Part shown: one piece after another, positions 25,564-34,457 of the stretch | How the letters are laid out: the number at the start of each line of letters is the position of its first letter | How positions within the stretch are numbered: position 1 is the first letter of the stretch | NCBI GenBank assembly: GCA_017462065.1 | Contig: JAFTRV010000035.1 | Coordinates: 1-37,467, forward strand | DNA: 37,467 bases | Direction: 5' to 3' | Source of the DNA: Bacteroidaceae bacterium | Lineage (GTDB): Bacteria; Bacteroidota; Bacteroidia; Bacteroidales; Bacteroidaceae | Notes under the pieces: model-generated | Seen by the model: the letters and a program-made list of their open reading frames with translations, nothing else | What the model was told of the DNA's origin: nothing | Databases searched by the model: none | Position numbers and translations under genes: made by a program

Positions 25564-26331
25564 TTATCTCTTTTCTCTTTTTATAATCTCGGCGGCCAAT
25601 GCCAGATAGTTCTTCGCTCCTGTCGATTCCGCATCGTACATGATTACGGGGATGCCCATGCTCGGCGCCTCGCCGAGCCTGATGTTACGCTGTATTACAG
25701 TCTCGAACACCAGTTCACGGAAGTGCTTCTTCACTTCGTTGTATACCTGGTTGCTCAGTCGCAGGCGTGAATTGAACATCGTGAGCAGGAAGCCTTCGAT
25801 GTCAAGTCCCGGGTTAAGGTTTGATTTTATGATTTTGATGGTGTTCAGCAGCTTGCTGATGCCTTCGAGAGCGAAGTATTCGCACTGCACGGGTATGATT
25901 ACCGAGTCGGCGGCTGTCAGTGAGTTCACCGTAATGAGTCCGAGCGACGGAGAGCTGTCAATCAGTATGTAGTCGTAATTCCCCTTAATGGGCTCAATCA
26001 CCTCGCGCATGATTTTCTCTCTGTTCGGCATGTCGAGCATTTCTATTTCCGCTCCTACAAGGTTTATGTGCGAAGGTATTATGTCAAGCCCTTTTACGCT
26101 TGTGGGGTGAATGCCCTCTTCGGGAGCGGCTCTGTTTATAAGGCACTCGTAGATAGAGCACTCTATCTCACGAATGTCTATGCCGAGACCCGACGAGGCG
26201 TTGGCCTGCGGGTCAGCGTCAATCACAAGCACCCTCTTCTCGAGGGTCGCAAGCGACGCCGCAAGGTTAATCGCTGTCGTTGTTTTTCCTACACCGCCTT
26301 TTTGGTTGGCTAATGCTATTATTTTTCCCAT
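25564..26331 (-). CDS. parA: Chromosome partitioning ATPase ParA
   Basis: A 255-residue ParA/Soj ATPase. The deviant Walker A is NQKGGVGKTTTAIN (about residue 9) with the signature lysine, VLVIDADPQANASSG is Walker A', and YDYILIDSSPSLG is Walker B. It has no N-terminal HTH, so it is the short Soj-like type that moves ParB-bound origins. First gene of parA-parB-DUF5683-mltD-rsh, and its ATG at 26331 follows a leader of about 180 bases that is rich in inverted repeats (26424-26518). Confidence 0.97.
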   Translation of the reverse strand: MGKIIALANQKGGVGKTTTAINLAASLATLEKRVLVIDADPQANASSGLGIDIREIECSIYECLINRAAPEEGIHPTSVKGLDIIPSHINLVGAEIEMLDMPNREKIMREVIEPIKGNYDYILIDSSPSLGLITVNSLTAADSVIIPVQCEYFALEGISKLLNTIKIIKSNLNPGLDIEGFLLTMFNSRLRLSNQVYNEVKKHFRELVFETVIQRNIRLGEAPSMGIPVIMYDAESTGAKNYLALAAEIIKREKR

Positions 26332-26423
26332 GTCTGTAAATTTTCAACTTTATAATCCCGTCGTGGTTTATCGTGTTTCTTATTGCTGTGCTTGAGACAC
26401 ACTGCCTGCAATCACAGCCTTTA

Positions 26424-26468
26424 GCTTGCAAGTATTGTGCAAGCGAATGGGTGAAAATTTATTTTCAC
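26424..26468 (-). promoter_or_regulatory. Two hairpins in the parA leader
   Basis: GTGAAAAT (26451-26458) and ATTTTCAC (26461-26468) form an 8-bp stem with a 2-base loop. GCTTGCA (26424-26430) and TGCAAGC (26438-26444) form a 7-bp stem. In addition GCAAGTATTG (26428-26437) is complementary (one G-U in RNA) to CAATACTCGC (26485-26494), which would enclose the first hairpin and compete with the second. The stretch 26332-26657 otherwise has no gene. Confidence 0.55.
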
Positions 26469-26492
26469 ACGCAATGAGCGCAGCCAATACTC

Positions 26493-26518
26493 GCAAACAC
26501 AAACACTATTGTGTTTGC
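26493..26518. promoter_or_regulatory. Inverted repeat at the parA transcription start, candidate operator
   Basis: GCAAACACAA (26493-26502) and TTGTGTTTGC (26509-26518) form a perfect 10-bp inverted repeat around ACACTA. Its outer base touches the minus-strand -7 box at 26518-26525, so it covers the expected start point. That fits a protein-binding operator better than an RNA hairpin. Confidence 0.6.
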
Positions 26519-26525
26519 AAAGTTA
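26518..26525 (-). promoter_or_regulatory. -7 box of the parA promoter
   Basis: The minus strand reads TAACTTTG, a full match to TAnnTTTG. The start would be near 26511, giving a leader of about 180 bases before the parA ATG. No clear -33 box. Confidence 0.6.
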
Positions 26526-26597
26526 TTAAAAAAACAAGATTGTATATTATAAAAATCTATGAACTTATGAACAATCAGTTAATAACATGTCATAAAA

Positions 26598-26626
26598 AAT
26601 GTTACACCGCAGGGCGATGTAACATT
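26598..26626 (-). terminator. Terminator of the GH84 gene
   Basis: AATGTTACA (26598-26606) pairs with TGTAACATT (26618-26626), and CGC/GCG extends the stem inside. On the minus strand the hairpin is followed by TTTTTAT, a rho-independent terminator 32 bases after the GH84 stop. Confidence 0.8.
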
Positions 26627-26657
26627 CTGTAGTTCTTGATTTTTGGTCGCATATCTG

Positions 26658-29558
26658 CTATTCAACGGCAAATCGGCGGCTTTCGGTGCCGTTCTCCGTT
26701 GTCGCTACGGCAATGTAGAGCCCTTTCGGCAGTCCTTCCGTCGAAATGCGGTTGCCGGCCGTTTCTCTCAGCAATCTTCCGTCGGCAGAATATATCGCAA
26801 TGCTATAGACGCTCTCTTCCCCTGTAACTTCCTCGCCAGTATGTTCAAGCATGTTGTTGTCAATATTATTTACCGATGTGTAAGTGTCCTTTGCGATGAT
26901 AGTCAGAGTATAGCTGTCGTCTCTTGAAATGTTTGCCTCCGCAAGGCGGTCATCTTTCGCTACAATGTACTGAACGCCATTTTTAATTGCCGACTGAGTC
27001 CACTGCAACGACCACTTGTCGCCAAGCGATATCAGCAGGTAGGCATTCCAGTCGCTGTAATATTGGTTCGTTCCGAATACGCCGTACTCGTTGATGTAGC
27101 GGTTGTCGGCGTTGCTTGTTATCTTGTAGCAGTTCTTGCCTTTGGCATCAACCGTAATCTTCCATTCTTGCGCCTCGCCCGGCTCGGCAACCTCGTTGAA
27201 TGTCGGGTTGCCTCCACTGCCTTTTATGTTGTTGTTTGTAAGGAATTTTCCCCCATTCATTATGTAGTATACAGCGTTGTCATCGATAAGCTTCTCCTTC
27301 GGCTCTTCTCCCAACGGGACGATGTCGAAAATATACTTGTCGGGCAAGGCTTCGTTTGAGTCGCTCTGCTGTATGCGTGTGCCGCTCACAGTCCAGAACT
27401 TGTTGCCGGCGCTGCCGCCGTTCTGTATCGCATATTTGCCGTTCGCAAGCAGAGTAATCTCGTATGTGTGCCATACAGCCTCGTACGGGTTGGTCTCGTC
27501 GCTTACGGTGAACATGCCATTTTCGTTTATGTATCGTCCGTCCTCCAAGTTTACAATCTTGTATCGTTTAGTGCTTGGGTCGAGCGTAATCTTCCACTCC
27601 TGTCTTTGCGGGCGAATGTCATCTATTGCGCTCTTGAACTGCGGAACGCTGCTTGCCACGTTCGGGTTGTCGTTGGTCAGGTACATGCCGTTATGCATGA
27701 TGCGGTATGTGCCGTTCTCGATAACCTGCGCCGGGAAAATATCCGTGCGGTAGTCGTATACCTCCTTGTATGCGGCTACAAGCTCCCCAATGGCGTTCTT
27801 GATGAACGGCTCTACATGCACTGTTGCTACAACGGGAGTCGCGCTTTTCAACGAGCCTGCGAAGTCTCGTGAACGCAGCGCGGCCTGCGCCTCGTCGCTC
27901 TCTTTGTACTTAAGGTACTGCTCGACGAACGTCTCGGGGTTTTCCTCGGCAAGCGCTTTGCTCATCTCAACAATGGCGACTCCTCTCTCTCCCATGTACT
28001 TCATGCATAGCAGCCACGGCTCAATCTCGCTCGTAAGCGCTTTGGCCTCTTCTGCGTTGAGCAGAGTCTCTGCCGTAGCGACGAACTTGCTGAACTGCTC
28101 GTTTACGGCCTCGTATGCAGCGGAATTGTCGCCTGCGGCGAGCTTCTCGTCAAAAACCTTTTTAGCCGCTACGAACTCGGGCGACTCGTCCGTGCGTCTC
28201 AGCCCGTGCGTGTTAGGCCCTAAGTCTACATTGTTCTCGCAGAAGAACTTGAACGCCTCGCTGTTTTCGGGCATTATGTATTTAATGGCTGCTTCCCACG
28301 AAGCGTCGGAATCGTATGCCGTCATGTTCCATGTGTAGTCGCCGATGCTGAACAGCGAGACCTTTGATGCCTCGGCATACTCCATCGGGTTTGATACAAA
28401 GCCCGACATCAGGTCGGCTATGTCAAGGTCGTTGCCGTACGTGGGGCCCATGAGCAAGTGGTTGATGCAGTAGTCGCTCACCGGATAGTTGAGCCAGATG
28501 TACGCCTTGCGCTTAATCTGTCCGTTAATCCATTCCATGTCGCCCTTGTTTATCATGTCCACAACGCTGTTGCCTGTCCACATGACATTTATGTCGCTGT
28601 TCATTACTGAGCCGAGCGTCGGCAGGTACACGCCGTTCGACCAGCCTCTGTTGTACTGCGTGGGGCAAATGATGCAGGGCTTTATGTCGGGGTATGCCGC
28701 CTCAAGCTCCCGGGCGATGTAGTTCATCAGTTCGCCCTGCTCGTCGCCGTGAGAGCCGTCGTCGTTCCAGAGGTCATCCCAGAATACGGCAAAAGTACGC
28801 ACGCCGAGCTCGCACATGGCTTTCAGCTTGTTCACTATGTTATTTCTGTCGGTCTCGTTCCATTGGATGTCCTCTCCCGGGTGTATCGCCCATACGAACT
28901 CGACCTTGTTCGCCTTAGCCGTGCTCACGTACTCTTTTATCTTCTGCGCCTGAGCCTCGGGGTAGTTCTCGCGCCATTTGCTTTTGTGGTATGCGTCGTC
29001 CTTCGGGCCGTATATATACACGTTCATCTTCAGCTCGCCGAACATCTTGAGCAGCCCCATGCGGTCGGCCTCGCTGTAGGGGTTGCCGTAGTATCCCTCT
29101 ACAAGCCCTCGTTGCGGAACGCTCGGGTAGTCGCTTATGGTAACGCACGGAACGTCGGGCATTGACATCAGCTTTATGAAGCTCTGCACGCCGTAGAATG
29201 TGCCGCTGCCGTCATTGCCGGCAATCACGACCTTCTCCTTGCTCACGGCAAGGTAATATCCTTCTGCCTTTTCGGGAATGAGGCTTGCGTATCCGGCTAC
29301 AGCGGCGTCGCCTCTCTCGCCTATGACAACCTCAATCGTGCCATTTTCGGTGCTTAATTTATTCTTGAAAAGATTTACCGCATCCGGGTCGGTCTCCTCG
29401 GCTCCTGTCAGCGTGAATGCGACGTCATTCTTGAATGCGGTCTCGCTACCCCATTCGATATTCTGCGGCTTGGGGTAAATATCGGCTTTCTGTGCATTTG
29501 CGGTTGAGGCAAATATTGACGAAGCCAGCATGATAGCGGCAAAAATACTCCGTTTCAT
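26658..29558 (-). CDS. Secreted GH84 beta-N-acetylhexosaminidase with C-terminal trefoil-like repeats
   Basis: A 966-residue protein with a signal peptide (MKRSIFAAIMLASSIFASTANA as the first 22, in short form). Residues about 24-145 resemble the GH20b-type N-terminal domain. The GH84 catalytic barrel begins at PQRGLVEGYYGNPYS (about 148) and carries the Asp-Asp pair in FAVFWDDLWND (Asp261-Asp262), which in this family catalyses substrate-assisted cleavage of beta-linked GlcNAc. Further motifs: WAIHPGED, CPTQYNRGW, MWTGNSVV and WLNYPVSDYC. A helical region follows. The C-terminal part has two related segments (YRIMHNGMYLTNDN..QEWKIT and YYIMNGGKFLTNNN..QEWKIT) like ricin-type trefoils, and a tail ending LPKGLYIAVATT..ESRRFAVE that resembles a type IX sorting domain. 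It probably works on mucin or other glycans. Confidence 0.92.
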   Translation of the reverse strand: MKRSIFAAIMLASSIFASTANAQKADIYPKPQNIEWGSETAFKNDVAFTLTGAEETDPDAVNLFKNKLSTENGTIEVVIGERGDAAVAGYASLIPEKAEGYYLAVSKEKVVIAGNDGSGTFYGVQSFIKLMSMPDVPCVTISDYPSVPQRGLVEGYYGNPYSEADRMGLLKMFGELKMNVYIYGPKDDAYHKSKWRENYPEAQAQKIKEYVSTAKANKVEFVWAIHPGEDIQWNETDRNNIVNKLKAMCELGVRTFAVFWDDLWNDDGSHGDEQGELMNYIARELEAAYPDIKPCIICPTQYNRGWSNGVYLPTLGSVMNSDINVMWTGNSVVDMINKGDMEWINGQIKRKAYIWLNYPVSDYCINHLLMGPTYGNDLDIADLMSGFVSNPMEYAEASKVSLFSIGDYTWNMTAYDSDASWEAAIKYIMPENSEAFKFFCENNVDLGPNTHGLRRTDESPEFVAAKKVFDEKLAAGDNSAAYEAVNEQFSKFVATAETLLNAEEAKALTSEIEPWLLCMKYMGERGVAIVEMSKALAEENPETFVEQYLKYKESDEAQAALRSRDFAGSLKSATPVVATVHVEPFIKNAIGELVAAYKEVYDYRTDIFPAQVIENGTYRIMHNGMYLTNDNPNVASSVPQFKSAIDDIRPQRQEWKITLDPSTKRYKIVNLEDGRYINENGMFTVSDETNPYEAVWHTYEITLLANGKYAIQNGGSAGNKFWTVSGTRIQQSDSNEALPDKYIFDIVPLGEEPKEKLIDDNAVYYIMNGGKFLTNNNIKGSGGNPTFNEVAEPGEAQEWKITVDAKGKNCYKITSNADNRYINEYGVFGTNQYYSDWNAYLLISLGDKWSLQWTQSAIKNGVQYIVAKDDRLAEANISRDDSYTLTIIAKDTYTSVNNIDNNMLEHTGEEVTGEESVYSIAIYSADGRLLRETAGNRISTEGLPKGLYIAVATTENGTESRRFAVE

Positions 29559-29602
29559 AGTTAAAGAACTTTTATATTATAAAAATTGTTATCTTCTGTT
29601 TA

Positions 29603-29634
29603 GCGAAGATATGCATTAAAGTTGGAATTGGCAA
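29603..29634 (-). promoter_or_regulatory. Promoter of the GH84 gene
   Basis: On the minus strand TTTG (29631-29634) is followed after 20 bases by TATCTTCG (29603-29610), 45 bases before the start. The stretch overlaps the divergent surE promoter. Confidence 0.65.
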
Positions 29635-29650
29635 ATTTTTACTATCTTAG
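29620..29650 (+). promoter_or_regulatory. Promoter of the surE-lpxB operon
   Basis: GTTG (29620-29623) and, 19 bases on, TATCTTAG (29643-29650), one mismatch from TAnnTTTG, lie 21 bases before the surE ATG. The region is shared with the divergent GH84 promoter. Confidence 0.55.
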
Positions 29651-29671
29651 CACCTGTAAAACAGTATTGCT

Positions 29672-30433
29672 ATGAATGAAAGACCTTTGATTTTAGTATC
29701 AAACGACGACGGCTACCGGGCTAAGGGCATCAACTCGCTCTTAGGCGTCCTTAAGGAGTTCGGTGATGTGATAGCTGTCGCTCCCCATACAGGGCGTTCC
29801 GGAAAGGGATGCGCCATAACAAGCGAGGTGCCGGTGAAATTGACCAAAGTGCATTCCGAGCCGGGGCTTGAAATATACTCATGCACCGGCACTCCGTGCG
29901 ACTGCATAAAATTAGGGTGCCATGCCGTTGTTCCCCGCAAGCCCGACCTTGTCGTGGGCGGAATAAATCATGGCGATAACTCAGCCGTGAACGCTCACTA
30001 CTCAGGCACGATGGGCGTAGTTATGGAGGGCTGCATGAAGGGTATTCCTTCAATAGCCTTTTCGTTATGCTCGCACGATGCCGACGCCGACTTCACCCCC
30101 ACGTTCGACGTCATACGCAAGGTGGTGCGCAATGTGCTTGAGCGTGGCTTGCCCGTCGGCAGCTGCCTGAATGTGAATTTTCCCGACATTCCTCAATACA
30201 AAGGCGTCAAGGTGTGCCGTCAGGCTCGCGGCAGCTGGGTGAACGAGTGGGGCGCTCATAATCATCCGCGAGGCGGCGAGTGGTGGTGGCTGACAGGTGA
30301 GTTCGTCACGGCCGAGAATGATGAACGTGCCGACAGAGTGGCGCTCGACAACGGCTACGTGGCGATAACTCCTACGACAATAGACCTTACCGATTACAGA
30401 CTGCTCGAAGATATGCAAGGCTGGGAATTCTGA
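29672..30433 (+). CDS. surE: 5'/3'-nucleotidase SurE
   Basis: A 253-residue SurE phosphatase, a metal-dependent enzyme acting on nucleoside monophosphates in the cytoplasm. The metal-binding motif ILVSNDDGYRAKG (Asn11, Asp12, Asp13) opens the protein, followed by VAVAPHTGRSGKG, YSCTGTPCDCIKLG and VVGGINHGDNS, and YSGTMGVVMEG. Length is normal. The ATG at 29672 follows a promoter at 29620-29650. lpxB begins 35 bases after its stop and is probably in the same operon, a pairing known in Bacteroidota. Confidence 0.96.
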   Translation: MNERPLILVSNDDGYRAKGINSLLGVLKEFGDVIAVAPHTGRSGKGCAITSEVPVKLTKVHSEPGLEIYSCTGTPCDCIKLGCHAVVPRKPDLVVGGINHGDNSAVNAHYSGTMGVVMEGCMKGIPSIAFSLCSHDADADFTPTFDVIRKVVRNVLERGLPVGSCLNVNFPDIPQYKGVKVCRQARGSWVNEWGAHNHPRGGEWWWLTGEFVTAENDERADRVALDNGYVAITPTTIDLTDYRLLEDMQGWEF

Positions 30434-30468
30434 GAGTGCGGGCTTAACGGCGTAAATAACTGGCGAGA

Positions 30469-31623
30469 ATGAAATACTATCTTATTGTTGGCGAGGCTTC
30501 GGGCGACCTTCATGCCTCAAACCTGATGAAGTCAATCAAGGCTGCCGACCCCGAAGCACGGTTCCGCTTCTTCGGCGGCGACCTAATGTCGTCTGTCGGC
30601 GGCGAGCGTGTAAGGCACTACCGTGACCTTGCATACATGGGCTTCGTGCCTGTGCTGCTGCATCTAAGAACGATATTCGCCAATATGAAGCTGTGCAAGA
30701 GGGATATTCTCGCCTGGAAGCCCGACGCCCTTGTGCTTGTCGATTACCCGGGCTTCAACCTTTCTATAGCCGAATATGTGAAAAAGAAGAGCGATATCCC
30801 TGTATACTACTATATCTCTCCCAAAATATGGGCTTGGAAAGAGTACCGCATAAAGAATATCAAGAGGAGTGTCGATGAGCTCTTCTCGATACTTCCTTTT
30901 GAAATAGACTTTTTTGAGAAGAAGCACTCCTTCAAGATAAACTATGTGGGCAACCCCTGCGTCGATGCCGTGCATGATTACCTGCAAAGCGGCAGGGTAG
31001 GGCGTGCTTCGTTCCTTTCGGCCAACAGCCTGCCCGAAAAGCCTGTCGTGGCTCTGCTCGCCGGCAGCCGCAAACAGGAGATAAAGTCGAACTTGCCAAT
31101 GATGCTGTCGGCGATGAAGGCTTTTCCCGAGTATCAGCCGGTGATTGCCGGCGCTCCGGGCATTGACAAGGAGTTCTATGCGTCCTACCTCAAAGAGGGC
31201 GCTTCCATTCTCTACGGAAAGACCTACGAGCTGCTTAGCAACTCGCATGCGGCGTTGGTGACGTCGGGCACGGCGACGCTCGAGACTGCGCTCTTCAATG
31301 TTCCGCAGGTCGTGTGCTATGCGTTGCCAATGGGAAGGCTCTATTCTTGGCTAAAGAGGAACTTCCTGAAAGTGAAATATATCTCTTTGGTGAATCTTAT
31401 CGCCGGCAGTGAGGTGGTGAGAGAGCTTGTGGCAGCCGATATGATGGTGCAGAACATCAAGAGCGAGCTCGGCAAGCTGCTCCCGGAAAAGGGTAAAGAA
31501 AGAGCGGCTATGCTCAAGGAGTATAGCCGCATGACGGATATCTTAGGCGAGCCCGGCGCATCGGAGCGCGCGGCACGCAAGATGGTATCTCTCTTAAAGA
31601 ACGCCGATAAAGCTCAGGTATAG
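30469..31623 (+). CDS. lpxB: Lipid-A-disaccharide synthase
   Basis: A 384-residue GT19 glycosyltransferase. It joins UDP-2,3-diacylglucosamine and lipid X into the lipid A disaccharide at the inner membrane. Characteristic motifs: YLIVGEASGDLHASNLM at the start, FFGGDLMSSVGG, DYPGFNLSIAEY, YYISPKIWAWKEYRIKNI (as motifs), VGNPCVD, ALLAGSRKQEIKSNLP and VTSGTATLETALFNVPQVVCY. Length matches the family. The last 30 bases overlap the 3' end of cdsA on the other strand, so two lipid-synthesis genes share antisense coding ends. Confidence 0.96.
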   Translation: MKYYLIVGEASGDLHASNLMKSIKAADPEARFRFFGGDLMSSVGGERVRHYRDLAYMGFVPVLLHLRTIFANMKLCKRDILAWKPDALVLVDYPGFNLSIAEYVKKKSDIPVYYYISPKIWAWKEYRIKNIKRSVDELFSILPFEIDFFEKKHSFKINYVGNPCVDAVHDYLQSGRVGRASFLSANSLPEKPVVALLAGSRKQEIKSNLPMMLSAMKAFPEYQPVIAGAPGIDKEFYASYLKEGASILYGKTYELLSNSHAALVTSGTATLETALFNVPQVVCYALPMGRLYSWLKRNFLKVKYISLVNLIAGSEVVRELVAADMMVQNIKSELGKLLPEKGKERAAMLKEYSRMTDILGEPGASERAARKMVSLLKNADKAQV

Positions 31624-32430
31624 CATCACGCATGGCGTTGCGAGCATGGTGCTGTCGAAGCGGTCGAGTATTCCGCCGTGTCCCGGCAGCATGTTCCCCG
31701 AGTCCTTTATCTGCATCTCACGCTTCATGCTCGACTCTATCAGGTCGCCGAACGTTCCCGAAATGACAACTACGGCTGCCATGCCTGCCCACTCCCAAAC
31801 ATTCATTATCGTGAAGAAGCGTGATGCCGCTACGGCTGCTATTATCGCCACAATGGCGCCGCCAGCAAAGCCTTCCCATGTCTTTTTGGGCGACACTCGC
31901 TCGAACATCTTGTGCTTTCCTATTGAGCAGCCCACGAAGAAAGCTCCCGTGTCGTTGCACCATACAAGGGCGAAAATGGAGATTGGCAACAGGTAGAAGT
32001 AGGTACTGCCGGCGCTTGCTCCCGCCGTTGCGAGTATGTTGAGCAGAGCGAACGGCAATGCCGCATATATCTGGCTCATTGTGAAATAAGCGTAATTGTC
32101 GAGAGCCTTGCCCTCGGTGTCGAAAAGCTGGCGTATGAAAATATATGCGACAATGGCTATGTACGGAGCGTAAAGAGTCATCGGGGCTGCGTTGTTGCCG
32201 TGGAACGTCATGAACGTCGCAATGTAAAGGTATCCGCCCGCAATGGCGGCGAGCCATGTGGGGAATGTGGTCTTCTTGTATCTCTTTACAAGGTTGCAGA
32301 ACTCGTTTACCGATAGTATTGTCACCAATGTGAACATTGCTCCGAAAGTTGCCTTTCCGTACAGGATAGAGGCAATCAGTGTCACTGCAAACAGCGCGCC
32401 GGTCAATGTGCGTACGATAAAATTTTTCAT
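31594..32430 (-). CDS. cdsA: Phosphatidate cytidylyltransferase
   Basis: A 278-residue CdsA, a membrane enzyme that makes CDP-diacylglycerol from phosphatidic acid and CTP. Several membrane segments are visible (starting FIVRTLTGALFAVTLIASIL). The C-terminal signature runs KKTWEGFAGGAIVAII then GTFGDLIESSMKREMQIKDSGNMLPGHGGILDRFDS (recognised by KDSGNMLPGHGG and LDRFDS). I chose ATG 32430 over an in-frame TTG at 32445. It is third in the rsfS-ftsH-cdsA operon, 33 bases after the ftsH stop, and its tail overlaps lpxB. Confidence 0.94.
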   Translation of the reverse strand: MKNFIVRTLTGALFAVTLIASILYGKATFGAMFTLVTILSVNEFCNLVKRYKKTTFPTWLAAIAGGYLYIATFMTFHGNNAAPMTLYAPYIAIVAYIFIRQLFDTEGKALDNYAYFTMSQIYAALPFALLNILATAGASAGSTYFYLLPISIFALVWCNDTGAFFVGCSIGKHKMFERVSPKKTWEGFAGGAIVAIIAAVAASRFFTIMNVWEWAGMAAVVVISGTFGDLIESSMKREMQIKDSGNMLPGHGGILDRFDSTMLATPCVMLYLSFIGVL

Positions 32431-32463
32431 ATTGTCGTTTTTCAAATATGCGTTTGCCGCTTG

Positions 32464-34452
32464 TCAATCCTTGTTCTCTGCCGTGCCGTCGTTTTCGGGC
32501 GTGTTCTCTTCGGCGGGCAGCTCCTCGTTTGCCGGTGCTGCTTCCTTTTGAGCGTCGCTGTCTCCGAACAGCTCCTCGCTACGTGACGCCCACGGACGCT
32601 TGCCGAATATCTTCTCTACGTCCTCGGCGAAAATCACCTCGCGCTCAAGAAGTATCTTCGCAAGCTCGGCATGTCCCTCCTTGTGCTGCTTCAGCAGCTC
32701 CTTCGCACGCTCGTACTGCTCTGTAATCATCGCATGCGCCTCGTTGTCGATAGCCTCGGCTGTCTTTTCGCTATACGGGCGTGTGAACATGCTGTCGTTG
32801 TTGTTATAGTAGCACAGGTTGGAGAGCTTGTCGCTCATGCCTGCGTATGCTATCATGCCGTACGCCTGCTTGGTGACACGCTCGAGGTCGTTCATGGCGC
32901 CTGTCGATATATGGCCTATGAATGTCTCCTCTGCGGCACGTCCGCCAAGAGTGGCGCACATCTCGTCGAGCATCTGCTCCTTTGTGGTTATCTGTCGCTC
33001 CTCGGGCATGTACCACGCAGCGCCCAGTGCCCTGCCTCTCGGTACGATAGTCACCTTTATGAGCGGGTTGGCATGCTCAAGGAACCATGAGATTGTGGCG
33101 TGGCCCGCCTCATGAATGGCTATGGTCTCCTTCTCTTTCTGCGTCATCACCTTAGTCTTCTTTTCCAAGCCGCCGATAATGCGGTCAATGGCGTCGAGGA
33201 AGTCCTGCTTGTCCACGGCTTTCTTCTTGTTGCGAGCGGCTATCAGCGCAGCCTCGTTGCACACATTGGCGATGTCGGCGCCCGAAAAGCCCGGGGTCTG
33301 TCTTGCGAGAGTCTCCACATCGACCGAAGCGTCGAGCTTCAGAGGACGCAGGTGTACTCCGAACACCTCTTTTCTCTCGTTGAGGTCGGGCAGGTCCACA
33401 TGTATCTGTCTGTCAAAGCGTCCTGCACGCAGCAATGCCTTGTCAAGAATGTCGGCACGGTTGGTGGCGGCAATCACTATGATGCCGCTGTTGGTGCCGA
33501 AGCCGTCCATTTCGGTGAGCAGCTGGTTAAGGGTGTTCTCTCGCTCGTCGTTTCCGCCCATAGAGGGGTTCTTGCCTCTTGCGCGTCCCACGGCGTCAAT
33601 CTCGTCGATGAATACGATGCAGGGAGCCTTCTCCTTTGCCTGGCGGAACAGGTCGCGTACTCTCGATGCACCTACGCCTACGAACATCTCGACAAAGTCG
33701 GAACCCGACATTGAGAAGAACGGAACGTTCGCCTCGCCTGCGACGGCCTTCGCAAGCAGGGTCTTTCCTGTTCCCGGAGGGCCTACAAGCAATGCTCCTT
33801 TAGGAATCTTTCCGCCCAGCTCGGTATATACCTGCGGGTTCTTAAGGAAATCGACAATCTCCTTGACCTCCTGCTTCGCTCCCTCTTGCCCTGCTACGTC
33901 CTTGAATGTTATGCGTGGCTGGTTCGACTTGTCGAACAGCTTCGCCTGCGACTTGCCTACGTTGAACACGCCGCCTTGCGCTCCGCCTCCGCCACTCATC
34001 CTACGCATGATGAATATCCACGCGCCGACAAGTACGACAATCGGCAGGATGTTCCATAAGAAGCCGTTCAGGTAGTCGGGCCTTTTCTTGTAACTCAGCT
34101 TGCCCGTAAAGTTGCCGTTGGCCTTCTGTTCGAAAATGAATGTCTCGAAGTTGTCCCTTGAGCCAATAGTCGATACAATCTTAGGACGCACGCCTTTCTC
34201 TATCGGCCTGTCGCCGAAGACGCTCTTTGCGGAATCCAGGTGCAGGAATGCCTCAACCTCGTCGTTGTCGAATACGGTTATCTCCTCAATATATCCTTTG
34301 GAAATGAGCCGGGTCAGTTCCGAGTACTCCTTTTCCATAATCATGTTGCCGCTTCCCCCTCCGCCAAAAAGGTAGAAGGAGAGCAGAATGCCTCCAATGG
34401 CCATGTAGAACCATGTGAAGTTGAATTTCGGTCTTTTTATATTGTTTGCCAT
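32464..34452 (-). CDS. ftsH: ATP-dependent zinc metalloprotease FtsH
   Basis: A 662-residue FtsH. Two membrane segments (about residues 10-29 and 131-149) flank a periplasmic domain. The AAA+ module carries Walker [11 protein letters not shown] (225-234), Walker [13 protein letters not shown] (278-289) and the second region of homology ([18 protein letters not shown]). The protease motif is HEAGH (447-451) with a later glutamate zinc ligand region ([17 protein letters not shown]). It degrades membrane and regulatory proteins. I chose ATG 34452, five bases after the rsfS stop; the longer frame from 34500 overlaps rsfS. The C-terminus is an acidic, alanine/glutamate-rich tail ([20 protein letters not shown]). 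Confidence 0.97.
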   Translation of the reverse strand: MANNIKRPKFNFTWFYMAIGGILLSFYLFGGGGSGNMIMEKEYSELTRLISKGYIEEITVFDNDEVEAFLHLDSAKSVFGDRPIEKGVRPKIVSTIGSRDNFETFIFEQKANGNFTGKLSYKKRPDYLNGFLWNILPIVVLVGAWIFIMRRMSGGGGAQGGVFNVGKSQAKLFDKSNQPRITFKDVAGQEGAKQEVKEIVDFLKNPQVYTELGGKIPKGALLVGPPGTGKTLLAKAVAGEANVPFFSMSGSDFVEMFVGVGASRVRDLFRQAKEKAPCIVFIDEIDAVGRARGKNPSMGGNDERENTLNQLLTEMDGFGTNSGIIVIAATNRADILDKALLRAGRFDRQIHVDLPDLNERKEVFGVHLRPLKLDASVDVETLARQTPGFSGADIANVCNEAALIAARNKKKAVDKQDFLDAIDRIIGGLEKKTKVMTQKEKETIAIHEAGHATISWFLEHANPLIKVTIVPRGRALGAAWYMPEERQITTKEQMLDEMCATLGGRAAEETFIGHISTGAMNDLERVTKQAYGMIAYAGMSDKLSNLCYYNNNDSMFTRPYSEKTAEAIDNEAHAMITEQYERAKELLKQHKEGHAELAKILLEREVIFAEDVEKIFGKRPWASRSEELFGDSDAQKEAAPANEELPAEENTPENDGTAENKD

Positions 34453-34457
34453 AAATA

